Positions 58,373-58,644 of a stretch of 58,644 nt of DNA are shown one piece after another. Origin of the DNA: Rhodovulum kholense (GTDB lineage Bacteria; Pseudomonadota; Alphaproteobacteria; Rhodobacterales; Rhodobacteraceae); assembly GCF_003053725.1 (NCBI RefSeq), contig NZ_QAYC01000020.1, forward strand, positions 1 through 58,644, in the 5' to 3' direction. The first letter of the stretch is position 1; each line of letters starts with the position of its first letter. Under the pieces are notes generated by a model. That model was not told the DNA's origin and did no database searches. It worked only from the letters and a program-made list of their open reading frames with translations. The translations under genes and the position numbers were made by a program.

Positions 58373-58644
58373 CTGACCTGTCCGGCCGCGGCCCGCTCGG
58401 GCTCAAGGCGCCACGCGAACCAGATGATCCGGTCCACCTCGACCGCATCCGCGCGCTGCCCTGCTGCATCTGCGCCGAATGGGGGCTGCCCCAGCTGTCT
58501 CCGACGCAGGCGCATCACTGCATCCATGGCCGGTTCGGCACGCGCCGCACCCCCGATTGCATGGCGATCCCGCTCTGCGAGGGCCACCACCAGGGCCTGC
58601 TCGATGGCTCGAAGCTCGCCCTGCACCAGGCCCCGAGCCGCTGG
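58369..58644 (+). CDS. HNH-type (DUF968/Ref-like) protein, truncated by window end
   Basis: First 92 codons. LPCCICAEWGLPQ provides a CxxC pair, QAHHCIHGRFGTRRTPDC and IPLCEGHHQGLLDG complete a treble-clef HNH core like DUF968/Ref-type recombination nucleases. Overlaps the previous gene by 4 bases and runs off the right edge. Confidence 0.75.
   Translation, partial: MTDLSGRGPLGLKAPREPDDPVHLDRIRALPCCICAEWGLPQLSPTQAHHCIHGRFGTRRTPDCMAIPLCEGHHQGLLDGSKLALHQAPSRW

Larger units (their letters stand above)
22114..58644. mobile_element. Siphovirus-type prophage (incomplete at right edge)
   Basis: Continuous phage modules: lysis, tail, connectors, HK97-type capsid, protease, portal, terminase, adhesin block, replication, immunity, recombination. 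It starts next to tRNA-Thr. No integrase or second attachment site is visible; they should lie to the right of 58644. Most structural genes overlap by 1-4 bases and look intact, so it may be inducible. Two low-GC cargo islands interrupt it. Confidence 0.92.

Overview
The window comes from a high-GC alphaproteobacterium, almost certainly a member of the Rhodobacterales (Rhodobacter/Paracoccus/Rhodovulum relatives). Evidence is the hisD-UPF0262 and murA-DUF2948 neighbourhoods, the cysQ-kdsB pair, the infA-maf-RNase E/G-yacG cluster, and GTA-like tail chaperone families in the prophage. No species call is possible from the sequence alone.

Positions 1-22113 are chromosomal backbone. In order: the start of galU (leaving the left edge), kdsB and cysQ (minus strand), an ABC-2 polysaccharide-export-type permease, alkB, the dnaK-dnaJ chaperone operon with a heat-shock-type promoter, and radC. 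Next is a dead RTX/Hint-domain secreted-protein gene split by a 581-bp deletion derivative of an IS3-family element. Then come the infA-maf-RNase E/G-yacG operon, a periplasmic coiled-coil protein, an MsbA-type ABC exporter, an acyl-CoA synthetase, and the murA-DUF2948-hisD-UPF0262-phosphatase cluster. This part ends at a tRNA-Thr(GGT) gene.

From the tRNA to the right edge (about 36.5 kb) lies a siphovirus-type, HK97-fold prophage. Its right end and integrase are not in the window. A CI-like S24 repressor (50001-50687) sits next to a Cro-like gene. I find two pairs of 19-bp operators, 49947-49999 and 55486-55538, both pairs with exactly 34 bp between centres. These appear to control a leftward lytic transcript and a rightward early transcript. 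The leftward transcript carries CII-like, nuclease, an O-like replication protein with seven internal iterons, SSB and zinc-ribbon genes. Beyond a cargo island it continues as the late operon: adhesin block, HNH, terminase, portal, protease, capsid, connectors, tail, lysis. The rightward transcript carries small membrane proteins, an ERF single-strand annealing protein and an HNH protein that runs off the edge.

Two cargo islands of lower GC interrupt the phage. Island 1 (about 42.0-45.2 kb) lies between the early-left and late genes. It holds a HigBA/RelE-Xre toxin-antitoxin pair, a 148-bp MITE with a CTAA target duplication, a two-gene operon encoding a protein with a C-terminal ribosomal-protein-uS17-like domain plus a membrane-anchored partner, and a secreted SNase-like protein. 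Island 2 (about 50.7-55.4 kb) lies between the two operator pairs, the position of rexAB in lambda. It holds a three-gene operon (TIGR04255-like protein, HTH/MbcA-like regulator, a protein with an SQTCD motif) and a YfbU-plus-membrane-protein pair. Islands 1 and 2 are the best candidates for undescribed biology; the uS17-fusion operon is the most unusual item.
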